Shown: positions 27,540-38,470, numbered from the stretch's first letter. The stretch is DNA of 64,000 nucleotides from Candidatus Hydrogenedentota bacterium (GCA_016791475.1 JAEUWI010000005.1:119417-183416); one strand, 5' to 3'. The notes: generated by a model not told the origin, from the letters alone. Numbers and translations are program-made.

Positions 27540-30500
27540 ATGAACAATCGCGACGAAATCAGCCAGATTCGGGCGGAGCTGGAGCGTGTGCAACGAAGCG
27601 TTGCCCGCCTGGCCCAACGCCTGGATGAAGTGGAAGCGCGGGAAAATGCGGGGGCGGAAAAGCCCGTGGCCGCGATCAAGGTGGCAGCGCCGGAAATCCC
27701 CATGCCACCGCCACTGCCCGCCTCGGCCTTTGTAGCCGAGCCCGCCGCTGTGAAAAGCGAGGCGGCGCCTTCCTTCCCGCCTGCCGCGAAGGTTGCGCCG
27801 ACCGCCCCCGCGCCCCCGGTGCTTCCCCGACGTCCCCTCGTGCCGCCACCGCCCCCCAAGAGGCCCCGCCGCTTCGGCCCGCCGGAAGGCATGGGCTGGG
27901 AAATGGCCCTTACCACGTGGTGGCTTCCCCGCATCGGTATCTTCATGATGGCGCTGGGTCTCGTCTGGGGGCTCACCTTTGTATCGGACAAATTCCGCGA
28001 TTCGCCCTGGATGCCCTTTGCGCGGGTGGCCCTGGGCTATGCCCTGGCGCTGGGCCTCGGCGGCATCGGCTGGAAGCTGGAGAAGAAATACGCAGGCTAC
28101 GCCCGAGTGCTCATGGGCGGCGGATTCGGCCTCTTGTACTTCGTCACCTTCGCTACCTGGTATATCCCGCCGACGCGCATCGCACCGAGTCAGGAGTTCA
28201 CGCTTTTCCTGCTGGCCCTGCTGGTCGTCGCATGGGGCGCCGTGGCCCAGTGGCGCAAGTCCGCCCTCATCGCCCTCTCCATGACCCTCCTCGGTCATTT
28301 CACCGTGGCCCTGTCCACCTTGTCCCTCGAAACCCCCAGCCGCGCGGCGGTGGGCGGATTGCTGGTCCTTGGCATCGGCAGCGCCTTTTTCCTCATCCGG
28401 AACGGCTGGTACAGCGTGGCCATGAGCGCCATGATAGGCAGCTACCTCAACCAGTTCTTCTGGCTGGCCCAGGCGCCCCCGAGCGGTGCGCCGATGGACT
28501 TCGCCCTGGGCATGGCCGTGCTTGCGACCTACCTCGTGCTCTATGCGCTGGCCGATCGCTTCACGCCCTATGAACACGCATCCACACGAACACGGACCCG
28601 CAATATCTACTGCGGCCTGAATACGGGTGGTTTCCTGCTCCTCGGCCTCGCCCTGATGCAGGGCTTTGAATTCGCCCAGGGGAAGGAATACCTCCTCTAT
28701 TTCGCCACAGCCGCCTTCGCGGGAGGTATGGGCTGGAGTTACACCCTGAGGGAGCTGCACGCCGAGGACCACTACATCCCGGCCTGGACCGCGGGAGGCC
28801 ATATCCGCAGCGCGGGCCATGTCCGGCCCGACTCCCTCGCAAACATCTACTTCACCAAGGCCTCCATGCTCGCGACGGCGGGCCTTGCGGCATGGCTGGA
28901 TGGCCCTTCCGTGACCCTCGCCATCGCCCTGCAATCGCTCGCCCTCCTCGCGGCGGCGCGGCGCTCGCAACGCGCCGTGGGGCGGCTCCTCGCCCTCGGC
29001 ACGGCCCTCGTGGCCTTCGCCCATGGCTGGTATACCCTGGACCAGGGCGGGTTTCCGCTGCTCGGTACACCAGGCCACACGGGACAGGTGCTCGTGGCGC
29101 TGCTCACGATGTCCGTGTTCTGGGCGATCGCGGAATTGTATCGCGTGACGCCCTGGCACACCTTCCCCCAGGGTCCCTGGCGGGGTCCAGCGCTATTCCG
29201 CGACCTCTGCGGAAGCCTGGAGATGCTGGAGCAGGAAAAAGGCGCCCCCATCCTTCCGAGCCGCATGCTCCTGGCCCACGTGCTCATGGCCTTTGGCGCG
29301 CTGCTGGTAGCGGGCCAGATCCGCGCCCTCTTTCCCCTGTACTACGGCGCGCCCGCCTTCTCCGTGCTGGGACTTGCGACGGCGGGGCTGGGTCTGGCCC
29401 TTCGCTCCGCACCCGTACTCGCGGGTTGCGCTTTCTACCTGACCTTCGGTCTCGCGTGCTGGCTGATTCAGATCCTCGGCGGCCAGGCTCCGGAACCCAA
29501 CGGACTCCTCGTGGCCGTGGCGTGTGTGGTCGCCGCTGCAGGGACCTCGGAGCTCTTCCGCCGCTTCCTGCCCGCACGATTTGAATCCCATGCGTTGGAC
29601 GGCGGCATACAGGGCGCCTGGAAACGGAACCACCTGCTGCTGGCCCATCTCACCGCGATCGGCGCGGCGGTGATTATCGCCACGGGGCTTCAGGAGCGCA
29701 CCGCTCCGCCCATGGCGCTCCTCGGCGCCGGGGCCATCACCCTCCTCGCCACGGGCTATGCCGCCGTCACGGGCGCGGCCAACCTGGGCCTCCTCGCGGT
29801 GCTGTTGACGGTCTTCACCCTTGTCGTGTCACCCCAGGTAGCGTTTGAGACTTCAGACGGCTTCCGGGCCCTTCGGGGCGTCATCCTCGCCGCCGCCGCC
29901 GCCACGGCGGTGGAGCATCGCGGATGGGGCGTCGGGCGGCCCGGATTGGCCTTTCACCGTTTGCTGCCCATGCCCTATCTCCTCTATGGCTGCGCGGCGT
30001 GGAACACGATCTGGATGGTCGATGCGTACTGTCCAGACCATCTTCATGCCGTTGTCCTCGCTGGTGCCGCAGCCGCCTTCGCTGTCGCGCTGCTGGTGCT
30101 TCACGCACGCGCCATGGCCAGTCTGGGCGCGGTCCTTATGGCGGTGGCGCTGGTGGCGTGGCTGTCGAATCAAAGTCTCGCGGAAACGCGTTGGTGGCAC
30201 ATCGGAGCGCTCGCCATGGTCGCGCTGTCCATCGCGGGCGATCGCTTCCTCACCCTGCGCAATCCCTTCAACAAACCGTGGCCCGCGCGGGTGATGCTGT
30301 GTTGCGCCTGGGTGGTCTGCCTGGCCTGGAACGGGAAGATGGGCGATCACGGCTGGCACTACAGCGGCATGGCCGTCATCGCCGGCGCCTTTCTGGCCTA
30401 TGCCGCCCTCTTCCGAAGCCGCACCGCCGGCGCTTTGTCCCTCCTGACCGGAGCCCTGGCCACGTTTCCCCTTATCGTCGCCACGGAGCACGGCATGACC

Positions 30501-30980
30501 CTGGGCGCGCTGTGGGCCGGCTACGCCGCCCTCATCGTCTATTGGCTCGCGGCCGAACGGGGGGTGACGCTGGTGCTGAACCGCGTCCGCCTTGCCATCG
30601 CGCCCGGACAAGTCACCACAATCACGGTGCTGCTCGCGGGCACGCCCACGCTGCTCGGCGTGCTCTGCCTCTCCCGCGTGGACACCATTCAGAATTTCTA
30701 TCTCACCATGGCGTGGACGGCCTGGGGCCTCGCGATCTTCTGCTGGGCCCTCTTCACCCGCCAGCCCTGGTTCCGCTACATGGGCCTCGGCGTCTTTGCC
30801 CTGGCCCTGTCACGCGCTTTCCTTATCGACGTTTGGCGTCTCCAGGGCCTCTACCGCGTGGGCGCCATGCTATTCCTGGGCGCCGCGCTGCTGGCCGTGG
30901 CCTATGGCTACACCCGCTGGCGCGCCAGCCAGGCCGAAAAGACCGACGGAGACAAGGCACCGGAAGCGGATCGGCCTTGA
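27540..30980 (+). CDS. DUF2339-type giant membrane protein
   Basis: An 1146-residue polytopic membrane protein. Residues 1-40 form a coiled coil (ISQIRAELERVQRSVARLAQRLDEVE). Residues about 50-115 are Pro/Ala-rich. After that the chain is nearly all hydrophobic helices with short loops, well over 20 segments. The block WWLPRIGIFMMALGLVWGLTFVSDKFRDSPWMPFARVALGY is the DUF2339 opening (integral membrane, unknown function). The C-terminus is charged (EKTDGDKAPEADRP). The ATG at 27540 follows GAGGAG by 9 nt. The gene sits on its own strong promoter-like site; the next gene lies 136 bp downstream. Confidence 0.85.
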   Translation: MNNRDEISQIRAELERVQRSVARLAQRLDEVEARENAGAEKPVAAIKVAAPEIPMPPPLPASAFVAEPAAVKSEAAPSFPPAAKVAPTAPAPPVLPRRPLVPPPPPKRPRRFGPPEGMGWEMALTTWWLPRIGIFMMALGLVWGLTFVSDKFRDSPWMPFARVALGYALALGLGGIGWKLEKKYAGYARVLMGGGFGLLYFVTFATWYIPPTRIAPSQEFTLFLLALLVVAWGAVAQWRKSALIALSMTLLGHFTVALSTLSLETPSRAAVGGLLVLGIGSAFFLIRNGWYSVAMSAMIGSYLNQFFWLAQAPPSGAPMDFALGMAVLATYLVLYALADRFTPYEHASTRTRTRNIYCGLNTGGFLLLGLALMQGFEFAQGKEYLLYFATAAFAGGMGWSYTLRELHAEDHYIPAWTAGGHIRSAGHVRPDSLANIYFTKASMLATAGLAAWLDGPSVTLAIALQSLALLAAARRSQRAVGRLLALGTALVAFAHGWYTLDQGGFPLLGTPGHTGQVLVALLTMSVFWAIAELYRVTPWHTFPQGPWRGPALFRDLCGSLEMLEQEKGAPILPSRMLLAHVLMAFGALLVAGQIRALFPLYYGAPAFSVLGLATAGLGLALRSAPVLAGCAFYLTFGLACWLIQILGGQAPEPNGLLVAVACVVAAAGTSELFRRFLPARFESHALDGGIQGAWKRNHLLLAHLTAIGAAVIIATGLQERTAPPMALLGAGAITLLATGYAAVTGAANLGLLAVLLTVFTLVVSPQVAFETSDGFRALRGVILAAAAATAVEHRGWGVGRPGLAFHRLLPMPYLLYGCAAWNTIWMVDAYCPDHLHAVVLAGAAAAFAVALLVLHARAMASLGAVLMAVALVAWLSNQSLAETRWWHIGALAMVALSIAGDRFLTLRNPFNKPWPARVMLCCAWVVCLAWNGKMGDHGWHYSGMAVIAGAFLAYAALFRSRTAGALSLLTGALATFPLIVATEHGMTLGALWAGYAALIVYWLAAERGVTLVLNRVRLAIAPGQVTTITVLLAGTPTLLGVLCLSRVDTIQNFYLTMAWTAWGLAIFCWALFTRQPWFRYMGLGVFALALSRAFLIDVWRLQGLYRVGAMLFLGAALLAVAYGYTRWRASQAEKTDGDKAPEADRP

Positions 30981-31034
30981 CGGAAAGAGCACGATCCAGC
31001 CATTTCTCTTGCAACCGCGTCTTCGTAGCGGTGT

Positions 31035-31040
31035 TATACT
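31035..31040 (+). promoter_or_regulatory. Putative -10 box of the carbonic anhydrase gene
   Basis: GTGTTATACTGATGC, with TATACT 76 nt before the start codon; the -35 region is not clear. Confidence 0.4.
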
Positions 31041-31116
31041 GATGCGGGTGGATGACTTGGAATTCTCAATGCCGCCCCGAACCGCGTTAGCCATGGAACC
31101 ATAGAGGATTGCCACG

Positions 31117-31920
<804 letters not shown>

Positions 31921-31950
31921 GGTAGGAGTACGCGGACGAATGCGCCCGAC

Positions 31951-31994
31951 TCCCACTTCCGTGTTTTCCGTGCCTTCCGTGGTGGGTTTTTTTT
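31951..31994 (+). terminator. Terminator after the carbonic anhydrase gene
   Basis: TCCCAC pairs with GTGGGT-type bases near 31979-31986 across a long loop and is followed by eight T's. The stem is short and the loop large, so strength is uncertain. Confidence 0.45.
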
Positions 31995-32051
31995 GTTGAC
32001 CTCGGAAGTGCACGGATTCTATGCCGCGCTTCAATCGGGAGGGTGCCTGTT

Positions 32052-32345
32052 GTGTCCAATTTAGTACTCGCTATCGTGCTAACGCTGCTCGCGCTCGTGG
32101 CCGGAGCCGGACTGTGGCTTTTCGGGCGCAACGCGCCCATTTTCACGCTTGGCGATCCAATTCAACCGGATGAGACGGACGAGTTGGACGACGCGACGCT
32201 CCAGGCCTATGCCGCCAAGATTCAAGCCGCAGCGGGTGAACAAAGCATCGCGGCACTGGTGCGGCGGCGGCTGGTTTTTTCGTTCACCGGACTCGCGATG
32301 CTACTGGGGGCGATCGTGGGAACACTCTGGCTCGTCCTGGGATAA
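32052..32345 (+). CDS. Small two-helix membrane protein
   Basis: A 97-residue protein I cannot name. It has a hydrophobic helix at the N-terminus (residues 4-25), an acidic soluble middle (PDETDELDDATLQAYAAKIQAAAGEQ), a basic step (RRRL) and a second helix at the C-terminus. The GTG at 32052 is preferred because GGGAGG ends 9 nt before it; a GTG at 32043 is also in frame but lies almost on that site. It is 8 bp ahead of the next exported protein, so the two are probably cotranscribed. Confidence 0.6.
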   Translation: MSNLVLAIVLTLLALVAGAGLWLFGRNAPIFTLGDPIQPDETDELDDATLQAYAAKIQAAAGEQSIAALVRRRLVFSFTGLAMLLGAIVGTLWLVLG

Positions 32346-32353
32346 CAAGAGAT

Positions 32354-33076
32354 ATGAAGAACATGACCCGATACACCGGCCTCATTGCCATCCTGGCCGC
32401 AGCACAATGCATCATCGCGGAAGACACGGTCCAGATCCTCACCACGGGCCTGCACCATGGCGACGAAGTCACCGCCGAGTCGGGTCCCGACTGGTGGGGT
32501 ATCTTCCCGGAGGGCGACGGCTTCACGCTCCAGCAGGCCCCGGTGACCATCACCATCGAACACGACGCAATTGTGGACGAGGAAGGCCAGGCCACGGGCA
32601 AGCTGGTCAAGGTCCCGCAGGAAGCGGAGCCGGTGCTGCTGGTGCATGGGGTCAAGGGACTGAAAGAGGGGCGGCTCGACGCGGCAAATACGGAGTCGCT
32701 GCCGCGCATGTTGTATCCCGGCCAAGCCGGCACTATAACGATGGATGGCAAGAAAGAGGGCCCCTGCCTCGGTCTGACTGCCTTGGGCGAGGCCAGGGGA
32801 GAGTCGGAGTATCGCGAAGTCGGTTTGTACAATTACCAAATCAAGATTTACTGCGACGGAAAGAGGCAGGTGTTGGAGACCATCCCCGAACTTAAGGAGG
32901 AAGCCGACCCGCGCCTGGTGTGGGCGGGTGATCTTGATCGGGACGGCAAGATAGACCTTCTTTTTGACGCCACATCGCACTACAACGTGACCCACCTCAT
33001 TCTCTACCTCTCCAGCGCCGCAAAGGAAGGCGAGCTCGTGGGCAAGGTCGCCGAATGGACGACCGTTGGCTGCTGA
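32354..33076 (+). CDS. Exported protein of unknown function
   Basis: A 240-residue protein with a signal peptide (residues about 1-22, ending CIIA). Near the C-terminus it has DLDRDGKIDLLFDA, which looks like a calcium-binding EF-hand/dockerin-like loop in the form seen in FG-GAP repeats. The start codon is uncertain: ATG at 32354 or ATG at 32363. The gene ends about 90 bp before an inverted-repeat element. Confidence 0.65.
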   Translation: MKNMTRYTGLIAILAAAQCIIAEDTVQILTTGLHHGDEVTAESGPDWWGIFPEGDGFTLQQAPVTITIEHDAIVDEEGQATGKLVKVPQEAEPVLLVHGVKGLKEGRLDAANTESLPRMLYPGQAGTITMDGKKEGPCLGLTALGEARGESEYREVGLYNYQIKIYCDGKRQVLETIPELKEEADPRLVWAGDLDRDGKIDLLFDATSHYNVTHLILYLSSAAKEGELVGKVAEWTTVGC

Positions 33077-33162
33077 TAGCATGGCGTTGGGAAGATTTCG
33101 TCCGGGCGCCAACCCCGGCGTTGATGCTTGTTGATCGCGCATCCACTTGCTACACTCTTGTT

Positions 33163-33509
33163 GGTAACCATTCACGGGATCACATAGGGACTGACGCGCC
33201 CAGGCATCGGGTGTTGAAGTTCGTGATGCTGTTCTCAAGAGGACTACTTCAAGGGAATTGCACCGGGAAGGGCGTGGCTGTCCCGTCGTCTGGGAAATGC
33301 ACGCGATCCGCCAACACGTGCCCAGGCCGCGACACTGCCCCTGAATACGGGCGTTTTGATTGCACCGAGTGCGCTCGGGCCACGACGGGACAGCCACGGA
33401 CTTTGCAGTGAATCGTGCTCGGCAGAGAGCACCTTCAGGTTGATGACGTTTTTGCCACCACGGCAATCGGGTCCGCGTCAGTCCCTGTGCGATCCCGTGA
33501 ACGGTTACC
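33163..33509. repeat. MITE-like element, copy 2
   Basis: Bounded by 36-bp inverted ends with three mismatches: GGTAACCATTCACGGGATCA at 33163 and CGCGTCAGTCCCTGTGCG at 33474 are the outer and inner parts of the two arms. Inside is a 126-bp palindrome-ended segment (33273-33398) delimited by 16-bp perfect arms (CGTGGCTGTCCCGTCG). The 476 bp between the flanking genes contain no convincing gene. Copy 1 is at 13986-14290. Confidence 0.75.
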
Positions 33510-33553
33510 GCTTCTGGACAGCAACACCCCTTTTCCCAACCAAGGACGCGCCC

Positions 33554-34984
33554 ATGAAACGCCATTCTCATGCCCCCCTCAGCCGCCGCTCTTTCATCCG
33601 CCGCTCCCTGGGGGCCGGGGCCGCGTTGGGCGCATTGACGGGGCCGCAGATTCTTTCTTTTGCCCAGGGCGATATGACCCTGCGCGCGGGCGAGGCGACG
33701 GTGGATTCCACGCCGCCGAAGGGCATCGAGTTGGCCGGCTTTCACTACCCCATCGGCGGAAACCCGCGCTTTATCACCGATATCCGCCAGCCCACAGCCG
33801 TGCGCGCGCTGGTGTTGCAGCAGAACCTGACCCAGGTCGCCATTTTGTCCATCGACATCCTCGCGGTGACCACGCCCATGGCGGAACGGGTGCAAAAGGC
33901 GGTCGAGGCGAAGACGGGTATCCCCGCAGCCAACGTGCGCCTCTGCGCGACCCACACCCACTCCATGCCCACCTTTGCCTACCTGCGCCAGTGGGGCACT
34001 GTGCCGGAGGAGTACATGAAGTTGGTGGAGGAGAAATGCCTGGAGGCCGTGACCCAGGCCCAGGCGGACTGCGCGGCGGCGGTGATGTTCACCGGCGGGA
34101 GCCCGGCCGAGGGCGGCAACTTCAACCGCACTATCAAGACACCCGCCAAGACGGACGGGGATTTTGCGGCGGAGTCCACGGACGACGAGCGATGGCTGGA
34201 CACGCTGCTGCAGGTGCTCTATTTCGAGCGGGCCGAAGGCAAGCCCGGCATTCTGTGGTATCACTTCTCCTCCCATCCCGTGTGCTACGGCGACGGCCTG
34301 GCGGGGCCGGACTGGCCCGGTCTGGTGGCGAATCGGGTCAAGGAAAACTTCAAGATGACGCCCTCCTTTCTTCAGGGACACGCGGGTGATGTCAACCCCG
34401 GCGACGGCGTGAAATGGATCGGCCAGGCGGAACCTTCGGCCAATGCGGTCTTCACCGCGATTGATCGCGCGATGACGAAGCTGGAGAAAGTGGACGTGGA
34501 CGTGCTGCGCGCCATGACCCGACCCTTCGACATGCCCCTCGACATCGCACTGTACAATCAGTGGCTGAAGGAATATGAAGCCGCGCCGGAGAAGTGCAAC
34601 AACGGCAACTGGGTGGACGCGGGCTTTGCGAAGGACTGGTATGAGGCCAGCCGGGCCAAGGCCTGGACAAGCCCCACGCTCGCGGCGCCCATCAGTTGCA
34701 TCCAGCTCGGCAACACGGCCCTGGCCTTCCACGCCTCCGAGCTGTACAGTTTCTACGGCCTCGATATCCGCCACAAGTCGCCCTTTGAAAACACCCTCGT
34801 CGTGGGGTACGCTGATGGCGCCCTCGGCTATGTGACGGATCCCAAATCCTACGATCCGGCCGACGGCGGAAACTACGGCGCGGTGGTGGTGCCGAAGATT
34901 CTCGATATTCCCCCTTTCACCCGGGAAACCGGGCGCGCCCTGGCGGCGGGCATCGGCTCGCTCCTGCGCGACACCGCCGTGTAA
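33554..34984 (+). CDS. Neutral/alkaline ceramidase-like Tat-exported protein
   Basis: A 476-residue protein with a Tat signal (SRRSFIRRSLGAGAALGALTG). The start of the mature part, RAGEATVDSTPPKGIELAGFHYPIG, and the THTHS motif (in CATHTHSMP) match the neutral ceramidase N-terminal domain, which binds zinc and cleaves the N-acyl bond of ceramide in true members. Many PVC and related bacteria have homologues with no assigned substrate. A second His-rich region appears in the form YHFSSHPVCYG. The ATG at 33554 follows AAGGA by 8 nt. The upstream 36-bp arm of the MITE-like element reaches within 45 bp of the start. Confidence 0.83.
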   Translation: MKRHSHAPLSRRSFIRRSLGAGAALGALTGPQILSFAQGDMTLRAGEATVDSTPPKGIELAGFHYPIGGNPRFITDIRQPTAVRALVLQQNLTQVAILSIDILAVTTPMAERVQKAVEAKTGIPAANVRLCATHTHSMPTFAYLRQWGTVPEEYMKLVEEKCLEAVTQAQADCAAAVMFTGGSPAEGGNFNRTIKTPAKTDGDFAAESTDDERWLDTLLQVLYFERAEGKPGILWYHFSSHPVCYGDGLAGPDWPGLVANRVKENFKMTPSFLQGHAGDVNPGDGVKWIGQAEPSANAVFTAIDRAMTKLEKVDVDVLRAMTRPFDMPLDIALYNQWLKEYEAAPEKCNNGNWVDAGFAKDWYEASRAKAWTSPTLAAPISCIQLGNTALAFHASELYSFYGLDIRHKSPFENTLVVGYADGALGYVTDPKSYDPADGGNYGAVVVPKILDIPPFTRETGRALAAGIGSLLRDTAV

Positions 34985-35020
34985 TCGCCCGGCATCAGAA
35001 CGGTACTACGAGGAATCCCC

Positions 35021-36019
35021 ATGATTTTCCTGGCCTTTATCCTGCTCATCACCTGCGGCGCCCTGGGCTTCATTTACTGGCAGATCCAGAAGACTACGGC
35101 GCTCACCACACCCTCCGAAGTACTCGCCTACCACGCGGAAGAGCGCAAGTATTTCGCGGAGATTCACTCGCCGACGGTCTCGGAACTGGCGGAGGCGCTC
35201 CGTGCCAATGGCTTTGATGACGTGGCCAGCGCGGCCGAGAACGCGTCCAGGCCCTGCTTCAGGCTGGTTCCCGCCGCGGAAGAAGATGTAAGCCCACGCA
35301 GCCGCCTGGGCGGCGCGCCCGACCTGCCCGACATCGCCCTCTGGCCCGTCTGGGAGGGCGTACCCCTCGCCTTTCTGGGGCAGATTGATCTGGCGGAACT
35401 CGCCGAACTGAACCCCGACACGCCCCTGCCGAAGGAAGGACTCCTGTCCTTCTTCTACGACGCCGACCAGCGCACCTGGGGCTTCAGGCCCGAAGATCGC
35501 GAAAGCTGGCGGGTGCTCTATTTCCCCCAGCCCTTTGAACCGGCAGCCATCAACGAATGGCCCGCCGGCCTGCCCGAGCAGGGCTGCTACCCCCTGGCTT
35601 CCATGTTCATCGAAAGCGGCGAGTCCCTGCCCGATGACCTGATCGACGATTACCTCGACGGAAAGAGCCCGCGCGAAGCGGCCATGCTTGAAGACATCAT
35701 GGATCAATACCAGCAGTGTTACGAGGGCGCGGCCCACCAGGTCCTCGGCTACCCTTATACCATTCAGGGCGACATGCGCCTCGAATGCCAGCTCGTCAGC
35801 AACGGCCTTTACTGTGGCGACGAAACGGGCTATAAAGATCCCCGCGCAAAAGATCTGGAGCCCGGCGCCGCCGACTGGCGCCTGCTCTTCCAGCTCGACT
35901 CCGACGATCGCGCCGGCATGATGTGGGGCGATATGGGCACACTCTATTTCTGGATCAAAGATCAGGATCTCGCGGCGAAGCGCTTCGATCAGGTGTGGAT
36001 GGTATTGCAGTGCGCGTGA
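35021..36019 (+). CDS. DUF1963 (YwqG-like) membrane-anchored protein
   Basis: A 332-residue protein with a single N-terminal membrane helix (residues 1-22). The block SRLGGAPDLPDIALWPVWEGVPLAFLGQIDLAEL at about residue 90 and the C-terminal YTIQGDMRLEC ... WRLLFQLDSDDRAGMMWGDMGTLYFWIKDQDL are typical of the DUF1963 family (YwqG of Bacillus), whose function is unknown. The middle third has an acidic insert. It is 37 bp after the ceramidase-like gene and could be cotranscribed. It is convergent with the PEP-utilising gene (6 bp apart). Confidence 0.82.
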   Translation: MIFLAFILLITCGALGFIYWQIQKTTALTTPSEVLAYHAEERKYFAEIHSPTVSELAEALRANGFDDVASAAENASRPCFRLVPAAEEDVSPRSRLGGAPDLPDIALWPVWEGVPLAFLGQIDLAELAELNPDTPLPKEGLLSFFYDADQRTWGFRPEDRESWRVLYFPQPFEPAAINEWPAGLPEQGCYPLASMFIESGESLPDDLIDDYLDGKSPREAAMLEDIMDQYQQCYEGAAHQVLGYPYTIQGDMRLECQLVSNGLYCGDETGYKDPRAKDLEPGAADWRLLFQLDSDDRAGMMWGDMGTLYFWIKDQDLAAKRFDQVWMVLQCA

Positions 36020-36025
36020 GGCGGG

Positions 36026-38195
36026 CTATCCTTCAATCCGCGCTACACCCGAATCCCCATCCACTTCGATCATAGCCCCCGTCGTAATCCGCTCCGTCGC
36101 CTCTGGCACACCAATCACCAGCGGTATCCCATATTCCCGTGCGATAATTGCCGCGTGGGACAGCAGCCCGCCCCGCTCGATCACGAGACCCGCCACGTGA
36201 CGCAGCACCGGGGTCCAGGCGGGATCCAGGCAGGGCAGCACGAGCACACACCCTTCGGGCAAATGCTCCGGCAGGGCATTCAACTGTTGGAAGACCTGGG
36301 CCCGACCCCGGGCCACGCCGGGTGAAGCGCCCACACCTCGAAGCACCGTGGCGGTCGAGTCGTCGCCATCCTGTTTCCACCGTCCAAGGTGAGTCGGTCG
36401 CCGCACGGGCACGTTGATGCGGTGCTCACGCCTGCGCTGAGCGATGCGGACCGGGTCGGGTGCACGCCCCGCGGTCATGGCCTGTCGTAGTTCGTCCCAC
36501 GTGAGCCACCAGATCAGCGTGCTCGCTTCAAGCAGGCCTTTCGCCTCCAGGGCGCGGCCCGCGCTCAGCAACAGCGCACGCTGGCGCGCGAGAATACGCT
36601 CCCAGTGGAATCGCTGCTCCTCGCGCATTTCCAGCAGGCGTGCGAGGACGTTCCGGGTCTGGGACGATATGGTCGGGAGCGATGCCGCCAACTCCGGCTG
36701 TGGCGCCACGCCCGCGAAGGGCGCAATCTCGGCCCAGGTCGGCGCGGCATAGTCCAGCGATGCGGATCGATGGCCGAAGGCGCGCAAGAACGCCGCCACG
36801 GCGGCCTGATCGCCGACGGAGACGGCCTCGCGGGCGGCATTGGCCTCGGCCGTCACCAACCGCACCTGCCCGTGCAGCCGCTGGCGCAGGCGCTCCCGCA
36901 GCGCGCGGGGCAGCGGACGCGTCAGCATCAGGAAGGCGTTGAAGGCATAGTCCGCCAGCACTATGCTCCAGCGGTGGAGGCACAGAAATTCTTCGGTCAA
37001 TGCATCCAGTTCTTCCCAGGCCGCATACCACCCCGCCACGTCGTCGGCGAAGGGCTCGGGGATCGCGGCCAGACGTGCGCCCAGGTCATCGCGAAACCGA
37101 TCCCAGGCGCGGAGGTTGCCCAGCACGCGCCTGCGCTCGCGCCAGAGCACGGGGACTCCGGTCCACAACAAACCGGGACCCGGCAGGCGACCCGGCGCTC
37201 TGCCTTCGGGATAGAGCTGGCGCAGGTCGGGCGTGAGCAGCCACGCGGGCAGATTGCGCAGGAGCCGATGGTACGCCTCCAGGGACACGTAGACCTGCCC
37301 GCCAAAATCGAAGGTCAGGGGCGTCGGCACGGCGATGCCCCGCAACTGAAGCGCCTCTTCAATACCGGTGCGCACGATGAGGGGCAGCAGCGTGGTCCTT
37401 GTGACGGGGTGGATGGGCTCATGGAATCGCTGATCGAGAAACCATGATGTGGCGGGCACGGGCGGGCGCAGCGAAGGTGCCAGCGCGAGGCGCGTGATGG
37501 GTCGGGCCTGAAGGAGCCAGAGCCCCGCAGTGTCCGCGGCCCATTCGATGTCCAGCGCGGCGTCGAAATTCTCTTCCAGCTTGATCAGCCAGCCGAGTAA
37601 CGCCGCGACGAGTTTTTCATCCAGTTGATCCGGTCCGTGCGCACCCGTTTCGACCTGCGCGATCGCACCGCGCTCCATATCCACTTCGAAGCGGCTGGGT
37701 GTCGCGGTGCCATCCACCAGCGCGCCGCAATCCCCGTGGACCGCCTCGATAAGCACCCGATCATAACGCGCGCGGCCGGGATGGGCGGAGAATGCGACAC
37801 CCGAGAGGATGGGCGTAATGCGGCGCTGGAGAATGACCGCCATGGCGCTCGGGCTTTTGTCGCTGCGGTAGGTCGAGGCCCGCGCAGTGCGTGCGCTCTT
37901 GAGCACAGCATCGATCGCCTCGGGGAGTTCCGCCGCGCATGCGCAGAACAAGGTTTCATAGATCCCGGCGGCGGAAGCGGCGGACTGATCTTCCCCCAGC
38001 CCGGAGGAGCGCACCGCCAGGCCTTCGCCATTGGGGCTTAACTCCGCGAAGAGGGCGTCGAGCGCCAGGCGGGTTTCAGTGGCATTTGAATGGAGTTGGA
38101 TCACCGCGTCCGCCGGCAGCACCACCCACGGCGGCACCGGGGCCCCAGCCGAGTGGAGCCGCAGCAGACCAGCGGCCTTCCCGCCGATGGCCATC
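36026..38195 (-). CDS. PEP-utilising phosphotransferase of rifampin-phosphotransferase (Rph) type
   Basis: A 722-residue enzyme with the order: ATP-grasp domain (about residues 1-290, IGGKAAGLLRLHSAGAPVPP at the start and AVRSSGLGEDQSAASAAGIYETLF later), a middle domain, and a C-terminal swivelling His domain (GGLLSHAAIIAREYGIPLVIG, the His carries the phosphate). The TIM-barrel PEP-binding domain of true PEP synthase is absent. This is the layout of Rph, which phosphorylates rifampin using ATP, but other members act on unknown small molecules. The ATG at 38195 is chosen because GGTGAG lies 6 nt upstream; the frame stays open to 38452 through a tandem array that encodes only THT/HKT repeats. 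Confidence 0.82.
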
Positions 38196-38281
38196 GGAGG
38201 CTCACCATCAAGATCCTCGGGTTTTTTGAAGAGCGCGTGATCCAAGGTGCCCTGGAATTCTGGCGGCGATGCCGCCGCGGG

Positions 38282-38415
38282 ATGGGTCTTATGGGTCTTA
38301 TGGGTCTTATGGGTCTTATGGGTCTTATGGGTCGTATGGGTCGTGTGAGTCGTACGGGTCGTACGGGTCGTATGAGTCGTATGTGTCGTATGTGTCGTAT
38401 GTGTCGTATGAGTCG
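38282..38415. repeat. 9-bp tandem array
   Basis: About 14 copies of a 9-bp unit: GGGTCTTAT changing to GGGTCGTAT and then to GTGTCGTAT. Read on the minus strand it is GACCCATAA or GACNCATAC. It begins about 40 bp beyond the stop of the SpoU gene and lies upstream of the Rph-like gene. Confidence 0.85.
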
Positions 38416-38447
38416 CAAGGGCCCGCGTAGTTTCGCGGCCGCGCACG

Positions 38448-38470
38448 GTCAACTATCAACTATCAACTAC
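38448..38470 (-). repeat. Heptamer repeats overlapping the SpoU gene stop
   Basis: On the minus strand: GTAGTTGATAGTTGATAGTTGAC, three GTTGATA-type units. The TGA stop of the gene at 38456-38458 lies in the first unit. Confidence 0.6.

Noticed and set aside
27459..29159. 566-residue minus-strand frame opposite the DUF2339 gene
   Set aside because: Antisense shadow; charged, with no domain features, while the plus strand encodes clear membrane segments.
32222..34774. 850-residue minus-strand frame covering the ceramidase-like gene
   Set aside because: Part of it reads through the MITE-like element and antisense of a clear Tat-exported enzyme; no homology.
36026..38452. THTTHT/HKTHKT N-terminal extension of the Rph-like protein
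   Set aside because: The extension comes only from the 9-bp array; domain sequence starts downstream and a ribosome site precedes the ATG at 38195.
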